Positions 18,980 through 28,994 are shown, counted from the first letter of the stretch. The stretch: 49,142 nt of DNA from Actinomycetota bacterium (GCA_005884125.1 VAXP01000047.1:1-49142), one strand, 5' to 3'. A program made the numbers and translations. Notes: a model not told the origin generated them from the letters alone.

Positions 18980-19555
18980 TCACCGTGTGGGCCGTCGCCC
19001 GGCCTTTCCGGCGCCACGTGTGAGCTCCCATTCCGTCCGGGTGAGCCACCAGATGCCATGGGCAACCGAGGGAAGGTGGGAGAGGACCCGCTCTTCCTCG
19101 AGGTGGAACCCGAGCCGGCGGGCGACTGCGACAGAGCGGGTGTTCTCCGGAAGAATGACGCTGCACAACGCGTCGCGGTCGAGCTCGTAGAATGCGTAGC
19201 CCACAGCCCGCCGGGCCGCCTCGGTGGCGTAGCCCCGACCCCAGTGCTCGGGTCGCAGCACCCAACCGACCTCGACGCCAGGCCAGTCGGCCCGCTCGGG
19301 ATGGTGGAGTCCGGTTCGGCCTACGAACTGGCCCGTCGCCTTCTCCTCGAGGGCCCATTGGCCCGTGCCTCGCAGCTCCCACTGGCCGAGCCAGCCCGTC
19401 ATCTGTGACCAGGCGTCCCAACGCCCGACGTCGTCGGCCAGGTGAAGCGCCCGGCGCACCGGTTCGGCCTGGAGCATGGCCGTGTAGTCGTCAACATCCG
19501 ACTCGGCGAAGGGGCGCAGCACGAGCCGCTCGGACTCGATCCTCGGGCAGGTCAT
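18980..19555 (-). CDS. GNAT (RimJ/RimL-type) acetyltransferase
   Basis: MTCPRIESERLVLRPFAESDVDDYTAM...VGWVLRPEHWGRGYATEAARRAVGYAF; start overlaps the ancestral upstream stop (TGATG). Confidence 0.9.
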   Translation of the reverse strand: MTCPRIESERLVLRPFAESDVDDYTAMLQAEPVRRALHLADDVGRWDAWSQMTGWLGQWELRGTGQWALEEKATGQFVGRTGLHHPERADWPGVEVGWVLRPEHWGRGYATEAARRAVGYAFYELDRDALCSVILPENTRSVAVARRLGFHLEEERVLSHLPSVAHGIWWLTRTEWELTRGAGKAGRRPTR

Positions 19556-20283
19556 CAGCCGAGTGGAGGCAGCGCTGGCAGACGATCCTGGGAGGCCCTG
19601 AGTGTGTCGCCGGTGGAACGGCCCGAGAACCAGGAGAGGATGTCTGGTCGCTCCCCTCCGACCGTGTAGCTGACGTCGTCGAGCTCGACGAGCCAGTCGT
19701 CCGAACCATGTCGCGCCGGCCCGTTGACGGTGACCCCCTGTCCTCCCAGACGGGGTCACGGTGTCGTCGAGCAGCAGACGAGGAGGGGCTCAGGGCTGTC
19801 GGCGAACGTGTAGCCGGCGCCAAGATCTACGTGGTGAAACTCGACCTCCCGCAAACGCATCTCGACGGGCCGCACCGCAGGAATGAGCGCCGGGTGGGCG
19901 GAGACAGAACCGAAGGCGATCTGGCCGGCCCAGCGTTCCGCAGGCATGCACTCGGCGTCGACCACGAAGCGTCGTGAGCTCTCGAGCGCGTCGGCGATGA
20001 TCACGTCGGCCGGGCGGCCTGCACCGGCGTCTATGTCGGCTGCTCGGGTGGCGGACGACGCGTACATGCGCACCAGATGGCCGCTGCGGACGCTCAGGAG
20101 CAGGTTCCTCGTCCCGTCGGCGTTGCGGGCGATGTGGGTGAGGACATGAGCGCGTGTCCATCCCGGCAGCAGGGACGGCCGGCCCAGGTCCTCGGGCGCC
20201 ATCGTCTTGACCGTGGCTGCGAGCCGCTCCGTGGCGGCCAGCAGTTCCTTCAGGAGGTGGGTCACCCCTGGGCCCTGACCCAT
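19555..20283 (-). pseudogene. mycothiol-dependent maleylpyruvate isomerase-family protein with a disrupted C-terminus
   Basis: MGQGPGVTHLLKELLAATERLAATV...PSLLPGWTRAHVLTHIARNADG...VEFHHVDLGAGYTFADSPEPLL, then an out-of-frame stretch and TGA (19756-19758); conserved C-terminus VTVNGPARHGSDDWLVELDD...ILSWFSGRSTGD follows and ends at 19555. Confidence 0.75.
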
Positions 20284-20366
20284 CTCTGTCTCCTTTCGTT
20301 GCTCAGCGCGGGGTGTGATCCGCCATTTCGTAGCCACAGGCGGCGACGACGGAGCAAGCATGTGTC

Positions 20367-20894
20367 GTGAGCCCACCGACGCTAGTGATCGTGAGCGGGC
20401 CTGCGGGGTCGGGGAAGACGACACTGGCGCACGGATTGGCGCGGACGATCGGCTGCCCTGCGATCTGCCGCGACGAGATCAAGGAGGGCATGGCGCATGC
20501 GACCGGCCAGTTCGATCCCGCGCCGGGCGATCCGCTCACCGTGCGAACACTGCCGCTGTTCTTTGCGGTCGTGCGGCTCCTTCTCGAAGGCGGAGTCACG
20601 GTCGTGGCCGAGGCGGCTTTCCAAGACGAGCTGTGGACGCCCAACCTCGAGCGGCTGAGCCAGCTGGGGCGTGTTCGCATCGTTCAGTGCCACACCGATC
20701 CCGGTACAGCTCGGGAGAGGACCAGGGACCGCCCACCGAGGATGGCCCACGCCGATGCCCAGGTCATCGACGACCCGCGATACTTCGAGGACTTCCGTCG
20801 GGTGGCGATGTCGGCTCCGACGATCGACGTTGACACCACTTCGGGTTATCAGCCGTCGATCGAGCACCTCGTCGCCTTCATCAACGACGGCTGA
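20367..20894 (+). CDS. P-loop AAA/zeta-like kinase
   Basis: VIVSGPAGSGKTTLAHGLARTIG Walker A and CRDEIKEGM. Confidence 0.82.
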   Translation: MSPPTLVIVSGPAGSGKTTLAHGLARTIGCPAICRDEIKEGMAHATGQFDPAPGDPLTVRTLPLFFAVVRLLLEGGVTVVAEAAFQDELWTPNLERLSQLGRVRIVQCHTDPGTARERTRDRPPRMAHADAQVIDDPRYFEDFRRVAMSAPTIDVDTTSGYQPSIEHLVAFINDG

Positions 20895-21125
20895 CCCACC
20901 GCGTGAGCTATGGATTGGCGACGACTCCGAGTTTGGCGGGGCTGACCGGGACACCGCCGGTGAGAGCGCGTTGAACGGATGGCGGTGCCTGGTCGGCAGG
21001 GCTGAGCACGAACCCGGAAGTGAGGTTGAGGCTGTCGACAGCAGGCGCTGTCGTCGAAAGTCGAGCCCGCGGCGCAACCGCCAGTTGAGCCGGTACCAGA
21101 GGCTGACAGCCGGAGGAGACTCTCG

Positions 21126-21731
21126 CTAGCCCATGGCGGTGAAGATGACCTCGCGTCGGGAGATCTGGCCCAGCTCTACGCCCTGCTGTGCCGCCCGTTC
21201 CCGGCGCTTGACCGCCCGGGCCGCCGCCTCCTGGACGGAGGCGTCATCGGCCAGGACGATCCCGACCATGCCTTCACCCGTGCTGCGGTTGATCATGTTC
21301 CGCACGGCCCTGAACCCCGGGGTGGACTTGATGTCGGGCAAGACGTTGGCCTTGAAGAACTCGACGTTCTCATCCACCTTGGCCGGGTCCATCTTGGTCG
21401 GGGTGATCAGCAGCGGGGATCCCGGGCCGGGCGGGGTTCCCCCGATCTCCTGGACCACCTGCTCGTAGGCCTGCACCTCCACCAGGCGGCCGCCCATGGC
21501 CTTGACCGCGTTCTCCCGCATCTGCGAGGCAGCGGCGTCGCTGGCCTTCATGTCGGCCTCCGTCTCCCACAGCGTGAGGATGCCCACCACGCCTGCCTCT
21601 CGGTCGGCACTGGCGGTGATGCCCCGGAACCCTTTCAGCTCCTTCACCTGTGGAAGCACCTCGTCGCGTAGCTGGGCGGCTGCCGCATCCACGTCCGTTA
21701 CGCCATCGGTCAGGGTCATCCTCACAAACAC
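21126..21731 (-). CDS. two-domain ABM/ferredoxin-like-fold protein
   Basis: Two similar halves: VLPQVKELKGFRGITASADREAGVVGILTLWETEADM and VLPDIKSTPGFRAVRNMINRSTGEGMVGIVLADDAS. Confidence 0.7.
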   Translation of the reverse strand: MFVRMTLTDGVTDVDAAAAQLRDEVLPQVKELKGFRGITASADREAGVVGILTLWETEADMKASDAAASQMRENAVKAMGGRLVEVQAYEQVVQEIGGTPPGPGSPLLITPTKMDPAKVDENVEFFKANVLPDIKSTPGFRAVRNMINRSTGEGMVGIVLADDASVQEAAARAVKRRERAAQQGVELGQISRREVIFTAMG

Positions 21732-21894
21732 CGCCGTCTCCCTTCTTCCGGACGACGTCAAGGGTATCGATAACGACAGCGGGACGAGCGGCCAGTTCCT
21801 GCCATTGTGCGGCGGCCCCCGCTGGCCCAGGGGGCCCAAGATCGGATTGAGAGGGTGGAGTCGATATCAACCTCGGCTCGAGCGGAAGCGACCC

Positions 21895-21925
21895 TTGACT
21901 TAGAGCGTGCTCCAAGCCTTAGCGT
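21895..21925 (+). promoter_or_regulatory. MerR-type promoter/operator with 19-bp spacer
   Basis: TTGACT (21895-21900), 19-bp spacer, TAGCGT (21920-21925); near-perfect dyad CTTAGAGCGTGCTCCAAG (21899-21916) inside. Confidence 0.82.
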
Positions 21926-21932
21926 GGTGGCT

Positions 21933-22316
21933 GTGAGCACGATCGCCATCGAGGAGCAAACCTTCACGATCGCCGAGGTGGCGGAGAAGACGGGGGTGAG
22001 CGCCCACGCTCTGCGCTACTACGAGCGCATCGGGCTCCTCGAGGTGGGTCGCCAGGCCAGCGGGCATCGGCGCTTCACCGGGCACGACGTCGACAGGGTG
22101 GTTTTCATCGGCCGTCTGCGGGCCACGGCGATGCCGATCCGGGAGATCCAGCGCTACTTCGCCCTGGTCGCCGGCGGTCCCGGGACCGAAGACGAGCGCC
22201 TGGCCCTCTTGCAGGCGCACCATGCCACTGTCCGTGCCCAGCTCCGCGACCTGGAGGCGGCGCTGGACGCCATCGAGCACAAGATCGCCCGGTACGGCGG
22301 ATCCTGCTCTCCCTAA
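21933..22316 (+). CDS. MerR family regulator (NmlR/AdhR-like)
   Basis: FTIAEVAEKTGVSAHALRYYERIGLLEVGRQASGHRRFTGHDVDRVVFIGRLRATAMPIREIQRY. Confidence 0.92.
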   Translation: MSTIAIEEQTFTIAEVAEKTGVSAHALRYYERIGLLEVGRQASGHRRFTGHDVDRVVFIGRLRATAMPIREIQRYFALVAGGPGTEDERLALLQAHHATVRAQLRDLEAALDAIEHKIARYGGSCSP

Positions 22317-22338
22317 CCACAACCGACGCGAAAGGACG

Positions 22339-23145
22339 GTGACCGTGACGGTCCCCACACGCGCCCCCAGCCGCTCGCCGATCCCGAACGACCAGCCACT
22401 GGTTGGCACCGTCGCCCTGGTGACCGGGGCCTCGAGCGGCATCGGCGCGGCCACCGCCGCCGCGCTTGCCGCCCACGGCGCCGCCGTGGCGGTTGCGGCC
22501 CGGAGGAAGGACCGGCTGGAGGCGGTCGCCTCCGACATTCGCGAGCACGGGGGCAACGTGCTTGTCCTGGAGTCCGACATCACCGACGAGCCGCAGGCCG
22601 GCGACGCCGTCGAGCGCACGGTCGGCGAGCTCGGCCGGCTCGACGCGCTGGTGAACAACGCAGGCGTCATGCTTCTGGGGCCGGCCGTCGATGCTCCACT
22701 GTCGGAGTGGAAGCAGATGGTCGAGCTCAACATCCTCGGACTCCTCTTCTGCGCTCACGCGGCCCTACCGCACCTTCTGCGGGCCGCATCTGAAGGCCCC
22801 CGCCAAGTGGCCGACATGGTGAACATAAGCTCGGTGGCTGGCCGGGTGGCGCGCAACGGCAGTGGCGTCTACAGCCTCACCAAGCACGGTGTCGGCGCCT
22901 TCAGCGAGTCTCTGCGTCAAGAATTCAGCAACCGCTACGTGCGCGTCTCGTTGGTCGAGCCGGGCGCCACCGCCACCGAGCTCGCCGGGCACAACCGGCC
23001 CGAGGTGCTCGAGCGCATCCGATCACAGTTCGGCCAGACGATGGACGCTCAGGACATCGCCGACGCCATCACCTACATCGTCACCCGGCCGAGGCACGTG
23101 GCCGTCAACGAGATGCTCATCCGCCCAACCGAGCAGGAGCGCTAG
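22339..23145 (+). CDS. short-chain dehydrogenase/reductase
   Basis: ALVTGASSGIGAATAAALAAHGAAV, LVNNAGVM, SSVAGRVARNGSGVYSLTKHG. Confidence 0.93.
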   Translation: MTVTVPTRAPSRSPIPNDQPLVGTVALVTGASSGIGAATAAALAAHGAAVAVAARRKDRLEAVASDIREHGGNVLVLESDITDEPQAGDAVERTVGELGRLDALVNNAGVMLLGPAVDAPLSEWKQMVELNILGLLFCAHAALPHLLRAASEGPRQVADMVNISSVAGRVARNGSGVYSLTKHGVGAFSESLRQEFSNRYVRVSLVEPGATATELAGHNRPEVLERIRSQFGQTMDAQDIADAITYIVTRPRHVAVNEMLIRPTEQER

Positions 23146-23216
23146 GAACTACAGCTAGCCCACTTCGACCCATTCACACCTGTTGATCCTCCCCACCGAG
23201 CAAGGAGCAACCCCAC

Positions 23217-24089
23217 ATGGAACTCGGCCTGCATGTGTCCGACTTCACCTGGCCCGGCGGAGCGCCGGCGCTGGCACCGACGCTGGTACGCATGGCCCGC
23301 GATGCTGAGGACTCCGGCTTTACCCGGCTCAGCGTCATGGACCACTTCTGGCAGATCGGGCACATCGGCCCGCCCGAGCACGAGATGCTCGAGGCCTACA
23401 CGGCATTGGGCTTCCTCGCGGCCCACACCAAGGCCATCACCCTGAACACACTTGTCACCGGCGTCACCTACCGCGAGCCGGGTCTGCTGGCCAAGGCCAT
23501 CACCACCCTGGACGTCCTCTCCGGGGGCCGCGCCATGCTCGGCATCGGCGCCGCCTGGAACGCCGACGAGTCGGCCGGGCTGGGCTTCGCCTTCCCGCCT
23601 ACCGCGGAGAGGTTCGAGCGGCTCGAGGAGGCACTGCAGATCATCTTGCAGATGTGGAGCGACGACGACGGCCCGTACAAGGGCAAGCACTACGAGCTCG
23701 GTCGCACCCTCAACTCGCCGCAACCTCTCAGCTCGCCGCGCCCCAGGATCATGATCGGCGGCTCCGGTGAGAGGAAGACGCTGCGCCTGGTGACCCAATA
23801 CGCCGATGCCTGCAACCTGTTCGGCGGCCCCGATCTGGCGCACAAGCTGGAGGTGCTGAGAGAACACTGTGCGCGCGTGGGCCGCGACTACGAGACCATC
23901 GAGAAGACGGCCATCGCTCCGTTCGAGCTCGGCAAGAAGGGCGAGGGGGCCGACAAGATGCTCGCCCAGCTGCGCGAGATGCACGACCTGGGAATCACGG
24001 TGGCGACCGGCTCGCTACGGGGTGTGGACGGACCCGAGCTCGTGGTGGCCTACGGCGAGCACGTCATCCCGGAGATCTCCAGCTGGTAG
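23217..24089 (+). CDS. LLM-class (F420-dependent type) oxidoreductase
   Basis: MELGLHVSDFTWPGG...LGFLAAHTKAITLNTLVTGVTYREPGLLAKAITTLDVLSGGRAMLGIGAAW. Confidence 0.93.
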   Translation: MELGLHVSDFTWPGGAPALAPTLVRMARDAEDSGFTRLSVMDHFWQIGHIGPPEHEMLEAYTALGFLAAHTKAITLNTLVTGVTYREPGLLAKAITTLDVLSGGRAMLGIGAAWNADESAGLGFAFPPTAERFERLEEALQIILQMWSDDDGPYKGKHYELGRTLNSPQPLSSPRPRIMIGGSGERKTLRLVTQYADACNLFGGPDLAHKLEVLREHCARVGRDYETIEKTAIAPFELGKKGEGADKMLAQLREMHDLGITVATGSLRGVDGPELVVAYGEHVIPEISSW

Positions 24090-24114
24090 GACCGGACGCG
24101 ATCCTGCGGCGGAC

Positions 24115-25020
24115 CTACAGCACGGCAACCTCGTCGCCGAGGTGCAGGGCACCCGACGTGGCCACATCGCCGTAGATGCCGGCGCACGCCCACGTGCCCA
24201 AGCCGGGAATGTCGATGCGATTGTGGCTGGCTCACGTGCCCAAGCCAGGAATGTCGATGCGATTGTGGCTGGCTATGGTTCGCAGAGTCTCTCGATCTGC
24301 GGGCAGCTCCTGCTGAGCGAGCGTCGTCATGACGCAGCGCATGGTCGCCATCGTGACCTGGACCTTGGCCGTGTCCCCCAGGCCAAGCGTCCGTCCGACC
24401 CAGTCGTTCTCGACGAAGCCGGGTGGTGTGGCGGCCTCGACGAGAACATTCGGCCGGTATCGGCGGACGTCGAAGCCTGCCGTCGGATTGAGCTTTCGCA
24501 GGTGGGCGAGCGTCGCCGTGGTCATGATGTGCAGGACCGAGAGGTCGAAGAAGGTGCCAGCGGGCGCGGCCGCACCCAGCGGGAACCGGCTCACCCGCTC
24601 GCCGGTCTCCTCGGTGCCGATGTTGGTGCCGGCGATGACGGTCTCCGGCGCCAAACCCTCCATGTCGGGCCACACCTCTTCGAAGGCTCGGTCGTCGGGG
24701 GCGGTCGAGGCCAGGTGGACCTCGCGTCCCAGTTCCTTGGACAGGACAGCGTCGATGGCAGGCTCGTCCGTGCGGGCCCGCGATCCGTCCGGCAGGGTGA
24801 TCTCGACGACGGAGGCGTCCACGAAGGCGGCCTGGCACCCCAGCAGCCCAGCCCACTTCCGGGGGTTCTTGGCGCTGGCGACCACCCCGCCCTCGAGGTC
24901 GATCAGGGCGTAGGCCCGATCGCCAACCACCCCGTTGGGACCGATGGCGCACTCGGACAGTTCTTCACCCAGCATCGACTTGACCGGATAACGCCAGATC
25001 CCCACCACGCGATGTGACAT
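24115..25020 (-). pseudogene. MOSC-domain protein truncated by a tandem duplication
   Basis: MSHRVVGIWRYPVKSMLGEELSECAIGPNGVVGDRAYALID...; ORF stops at 24232, but the expected C-terminus WACAGIYGDVATSGALHLGDEVAVL* continues in frame to 24115. Confidence 0.85.
24191..24274 (-). repeat. 42-bp tandem duplication (two copies, one mismatch)
   Basis: cacgtgcccaagcc[g/a]ggaatgtcgatgcgattgtggctggct at 24191-24232 and 24233-24274. Confidence 0.97.
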
Positions 25021-25097
25021 GGGCGAACGCTACAGCGACGGGAACTCGGCCCCCGGTGAGACAAGCTGGGCGCAACCCCGACCACGAGGAGGGCCAG

Positions 25098-25436
25098 GTG
25101 GTGCGCATCCCGATCGTGCAGGAGTCCGAGGCGACGGGCGGGCTGGCCCGCCTCTAGGACGAGGTTCGGGAGACCTTCGGCACCGGCTTCGTCCCTGACG
25201 TCTTCAAGCTCGTCAGCACCCGCCCGGACTTCCTGCGTCCTCTTCTCGCCCAGTACCAGGCCATGTTCCTCGGTGAGGTACTACGGCGCGAAATCACGGA
25301 GTTGATCGCCACGGTCGTCCCGACCACCAACGCCGAGTTCCTGGAGGGGGTCTCCGTTGCCTGCGCCTTCAACATGGTCGACCGACTGGCCGACACCCTG
25401 GGCCTCTACGAGCTGGGCCAGCTGAACGAGGCCTGA
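25098..25436 (+). pseudogene. carboxymuconolactone decarboxylase/AhpD-like protein with in-frame TAG and internal deletion
   Basis: VVRIPIVQESEATGGLARL*DEVRETFGTGFVPDVFKLVSTRPDFLRPLLAQYQAMFLGEVLRREITELIATVV..TTNAEFLEGVSVACAFNMVDRLADTLGLYELGQLNEA; the CxxC region is absent. Confidence 0.75.
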
Positions 25437-25458
25437 CCGGAGGTCTGGGGCTCGACGG

Positions 25459-26184
25459 CTATCGAATACCTGGAGAACTCCGCCAGACGGTGGGGTGGTG
25501 GCTGAAATGGGCAGCGGACGGGTTGAGCGACTTCAACCGTCGAATGGACGCCACCGCCTCGTCGCGAAGGTCCTCTTCGTCCACGTTGGCCGGGGTCGCC
25601 TGCTCGAGGTCGAACTCCTTGACGTCCCAGACGGTCTGGGCGGCGATGACGACGACCTCGCCCTCCCCACCCTCCACGACGACCGACTGATGGCCTCGGG
25701 TGTGCCCCGGGGTGGCCAGGATCCGCACGCCCTCGGCGACGTCCTCGTCCCCTCGGACCCGTCGCATCTGACCGTCGGGAACCGTCGCCCACTCCTGGAC
25801 CGTGTAGTGGGGCTGTCGAGCCGCTTCGACCTCCTCGGCCTGGACGAACACGGGCACCTTCGAGCCGTAGTACAGGGGATTCTGCCCGCAGTGGTCGAAG
25901 TGCAGGTGACTGTTGACGATGGCGATCACATCCCGGGCATCGATCCCCACGCCGGAGAGTGCATCCCCGAGGTCGAGTCCCGTCGGTGCGTACACCGCGT
26001 CGATGAAGGGGTGGCCACGCCCCACACCGGTGTCCACCACGATCGGTCCGTCGGGATGATCGATGACGAACCCGAACACCACGGCGGCGCCGCCGCTCGT
26101 CTTCGCCTCCGGATGGGTCTCCGGAAGGACCAGGTCAGCCAGGTGAAGCCGCTCGATCCGGGGTAGGGAGGGCAACGGGGCCAT
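25459..26184 (-). CDS. MBL-fold hydrolase, lactonase-like
   Basis: IVNSHLHFDHCGQNPLYYGSKVPVFVQ (HxHxDH) and ILATPGHTRGHQSVVV. Confidence 0.9.
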   Translation of the reverse strand: MAPLPSLPRIERLHLADLVLPETHPEAKTSGGAAVVFGFVIDHPDGPIVVDTGVGRGHPFIDAVYAPTGLDLGDALSGVGIDARDVIAIVNSHLHFDHCGQNPLYYGSKVPVFVQAEEVEAARQPHYTVQEWATVPDGQMRRVRGDEDVAEGVRILATPGHTRGHQSVVVEGGEGEVVVIAAQTVWDVKEFDLEQATPANVDEEDLRDEAVASIRRLKSLNPSAAHFSHHPTVWRSSPGIR

Positions 26185-26223
26185 GGGTCCTCTCCACCGT
26201 TGGCGTCGGACGGGGCCGACGCT

Positions 26224-28410
26224 CTAGCCGTCCTCGCTCACCGCGCCGACCAGGCCGCCCTGGGCACCGTCGCCCATGGCCGACGCAGGTTCGGGCCGGA
26301 GGACGGCGGGTGCCTCCACGCTGATACGGGGGACGACACGATCCAGCCACCTGGGTAGCCACCAGTTGGCTTTGCCCAGCAGCTCCATGGTGGCCGGCAC
26401 CAGCACCATGCGGACGATGGACGCGTCGATGAGTATCGCGGTGGCCAGCCCCAGCCCGAGCAGCTTGAGCACGCGCAGGTCGCCGAGGACGAACGACATG
26501 AACACCGCGATCATGATGGCGGCCGCGGCCGTGATGACCCGGGCCGTGGAGGCCAGCCCGTCGGCCACCGCGGTGGCGTTGTCGCCGCTGATGAGGTACT
26601 CCTCCCGCACCCGCGACAGCAGGAACACCTCGTAGTCCATGGAGAGGCCGAACAGCACGGTGAACAGCATCATCGGCACCCAGAACTCGATCGGGCCCGG
26701 GCGACCGATGCCGACCACGTTCGCCAGCCAGCCCCACTGGAAGATGGCGACGATGACCCCGTAGGCGGCCCCGATGGACAGCAGGTTCATGATGCCGGCC
26801 TTCACCGCCACCAGCACCGACCGGAACACGGTCAATAGGAGCAGGAAGGACAGCACGATCACCGCCGTCACCATGATGGGCAGTCGCGCCCCCACGTGGT
26901 CGCTGGCGTCGATGGCGATTGCGGTGACGCTGCCCACGTGCACGGCCAGGCCCTGCTGGCTGATCTCGCCTCGCAGCCGGTGGACCAGGTGCTCGGTCGA
27001 GCGGTCCTGGGGCGCACCCTTGGGAATCACCGCCACGACGGCCGCGTTGCCGGCAGGATTCACCGTGGGCGGGGCCACGAAGGCGACGTCGGGATCGCTT
27101 CGCAGCGTGCTGGCGAAGCGGGTGACGGCGTCGGCGTTGGTGGCTCCGGTGAAGTCGGCGGCCAGCAGGATGGGCCCGTTGAAGCCGGGGCCGAACCCCT
27201 TGGCCAGCAGGTCGTAGGCCCTCCGGGTGGTCTGGGACGTCGGATCGTTCCCCTGGTCGGCCACACCCAGACGGATCGACAGCATGGGGACGGCGATGGT
27301 CAGCAGGGCGGCCAGGCTCAGGCCGGCCATGAGCCAGGGGCGCTTCTGGATCTGGCGGCTCCAGCGGAAGGCCACCGTGTCACGGTGGTGACGGCGCTTG
27401 TGCTCCTTGGCCGCCAGCTTGGCTCCCGCGAAGCCCATGACGGCCGGGACCAGGGTGACGGACGCCAGCATGGTCATGAGCACGGCCAGGATGGCGCCGA
27501 CGGACAGGCCGTAGATGAAGTTGATCCCCATCATGAACATGCCGAGCAGAGAGATGATCACGGTGCAGCCGGCGAAGAGGACCGCCCTGCCCGCCGTGGT
27601 GAGGGCCAGCACGTTGGCATCCTCGGGATCGAGACCATCATGGAGGCCGGTTCGATAGCGAACGACGATGAACAGGGCGTAGTCGATGCCCACCCCGAGG
27701 CCGATCATGAGGGCGACATAGGGCGCGAAGGAGGGAACGGTTATGAGGTGACTGAGGAGGCTCACGAACACCGCGCCGATGCCGACCCCGAAGATGGCCG
27801 CCAGGATGGGCAGGCTCATGGCCAGCAGCGAGCCGAAGGCGACGAAGAGGATGACGATGGCGGCCAGCACGCCGATGCCCTCGGTGGCTCCCATCGGGGG
27901 CTGGATGGCCCGGGCCACGACGGGACCGCTGAGCTCGATCCTGAGGCCAGGGACCTTGACCCTCTTGGCCCCGTCGATCAGAGGTTGGGCCGCTTTGGCC
28001 GGGAGATCACCCGACTGCTTGTCGAAGGTCACCGTGGCGTAGGCGATGGTGCCGTCGCGACTCACCCGGCCGAAGCCCTGATAGGGCGAGTCGGTAGCCA
28101 CGACGTGGGGGACCCGACCGGGCCCGACCTCGGCGAAGAGGGCTTCCATGGCGCTGCGCACTTCGCTGCTGTTGACGCCCTTGGGCGACGTGAAGACGAT
28201 GTCGGCGGTGTCGCCGGCCCGGGACGGAAAGCGGGCCTTGAGCAGGTCGAAGGCGGCGATGGAGTCGGAGTGGCTCCCGCTGAAGTTGTCGCTGTAGGCG
28301 CTGCCGATCGCCCCGCCCAGACCGTTCAAGACGACGAAGCCGGCGAGCCACATGAGCACGACGAGGCGACGGCGGCGGTAGCACCAGCGCGCCAGTTTGG
28401 CGAGAGTCAT
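26224..28410 (-). CDS. MMPL/RND family transporter
   Basis: Multiple TM clusters; GLGVGIDYALFIVVRYR and FGLSMDYEVFLLSRVREEY; ATGA overlap with tetR. Confidence 0.93.
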   Translation of the reverse strand: MTLAKLARWCYRRRRLVVLMWLAGFVVLNGLGGAIGSAYSDNFSGSHSDSIAAFDLLKARFPSRAGDTADIVFTSPKGVNSSEVRSAMEALFAEVGPGRVPHVVATDSPYQGFGRVSRDGTIAYATVTFDKQSGDLPAKAAQPLIDGAKRVKVPGLRIELSGPVVARAIQPPMGATEGIGVLAAIVILFVAFGSLLAMSLPILAAIFGVGIGAVFVSLLSHLITVPSFAPYVALMIGLGVGIDYALFIVVRYRTGLHDGLDPEDANVLALTTAGRAVLFAGCTVIISLLGMFMMGINFIYGLSVGAILAVLMTMLASVTLVPAVMGFAGAKLAAKEHKRRHHRDTVAFRWSRQIQKRPWLMAGLSLAALLTIAVPMLSIRLGVADQGNDPTSQTTRRAYDLLAKGFGPGFNGPILLAADFTGATNADAVTRFASTLRSDPDVAFVAPPTVNPAGNAAVVAVIPKGAPQDRSTEHLVHRLRGEISQQGLAVHVGSVTAIAIDASDHVGARLPIMVTAVIVLSFLLLLTVFRSVLVAVKAGIMNLLSIGAAYGVIVAIFQWGWLANVVGIGRPGPIEFWVPMMLFTVLFGLSMDYEVFLLSRVREEYLISGDNATAVADGLASTARVITAAAAIMIAVFMSFVLGDLRVLKLLGLGLATAILIDASIVRMVLVPATMELLGKANWWLPRWLDRVVPRISVEAPAVLRPEPASAMGDGAQGGLVGAVSEDG

Positions 28411-28994
28411 GAGGTCTCCTTCGGGAGCAGGGTACGAACTATGCGGCGGGGAGCGTCGCGGGAGGCGATGGGGGGGCGACCGAACAGCTCCTGGAACACG
28501 GCCTCGCGCCAACCGCCGATGAGCAGAAGGGCCAGCGCCGCGCAGTCGGTCTCGGCGCCGAGCCGGCCGAGCGCCTTCTCCCCTTGAAGGTAGGCGGTGA
28601 TGCCGCGATGCAGCCTGTGCGGGCCCTTGTCGGCGGGCAGCATCACCTCCTTGAAGCGGGCCAGCAGGACGGGGTCGGCGGCCAGGCCGCCCACGAGCGG
28701 GAGCATGCTTCGCTCGAAGGCGATGCCGGAACGAGCGACTCGTTCGAGGTTTTCGGCCACCGTCCGCCGTCCGGGGACGAGCCCGGCGAGGACGGCGATG
28801 AACTCGGGGAGACGGGCGTCGATGACGGCAAGTATCAACTCGAGCCTGTCGGCGAAGTGGTTGTAGATGCTGCCCTCGGACCGGCCCGCGACACGGGCCA
28901 CCGACTTGGTGGTCAGCCCCACGACGCCTTCACGCTGGAGAACCTCCTCGGCTGCGGCGACGAGTCGCTGGCGGGTCTCGGCAGGAGCGGGCAT
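28407..28994 (-). CDS. TetR/AcrR family regulator
   Basis: TRQRLVAAAEEVLQREGVVGLTTKSVARVAGRSEGSIYNHFADRLELI. Confidence 0.92.
   Translation of the reverse strand: MPAPAETRQRLVAAAEEVLQREGVVGLTTKSVARVAGRSEGSIYNHFADRLELILAVIDARLPEFIAVLAGLVPGRRTVAENLERVARSGIAFERSMLPLVGGLAADPVLLARFKEVMLPADKGPHRLHRGITAYLQGEKALGRLGAETDCAALALLLIGGWREAVFQELFGRPPIASRDAPRRIVRTLLPKETS

Noticed and set aside
26896-28587. 563-aa forward ORF opposite the MMPL transporter
   Set aside because: Antisense shadow ORF; the opposite strand has full MMPL signatures.
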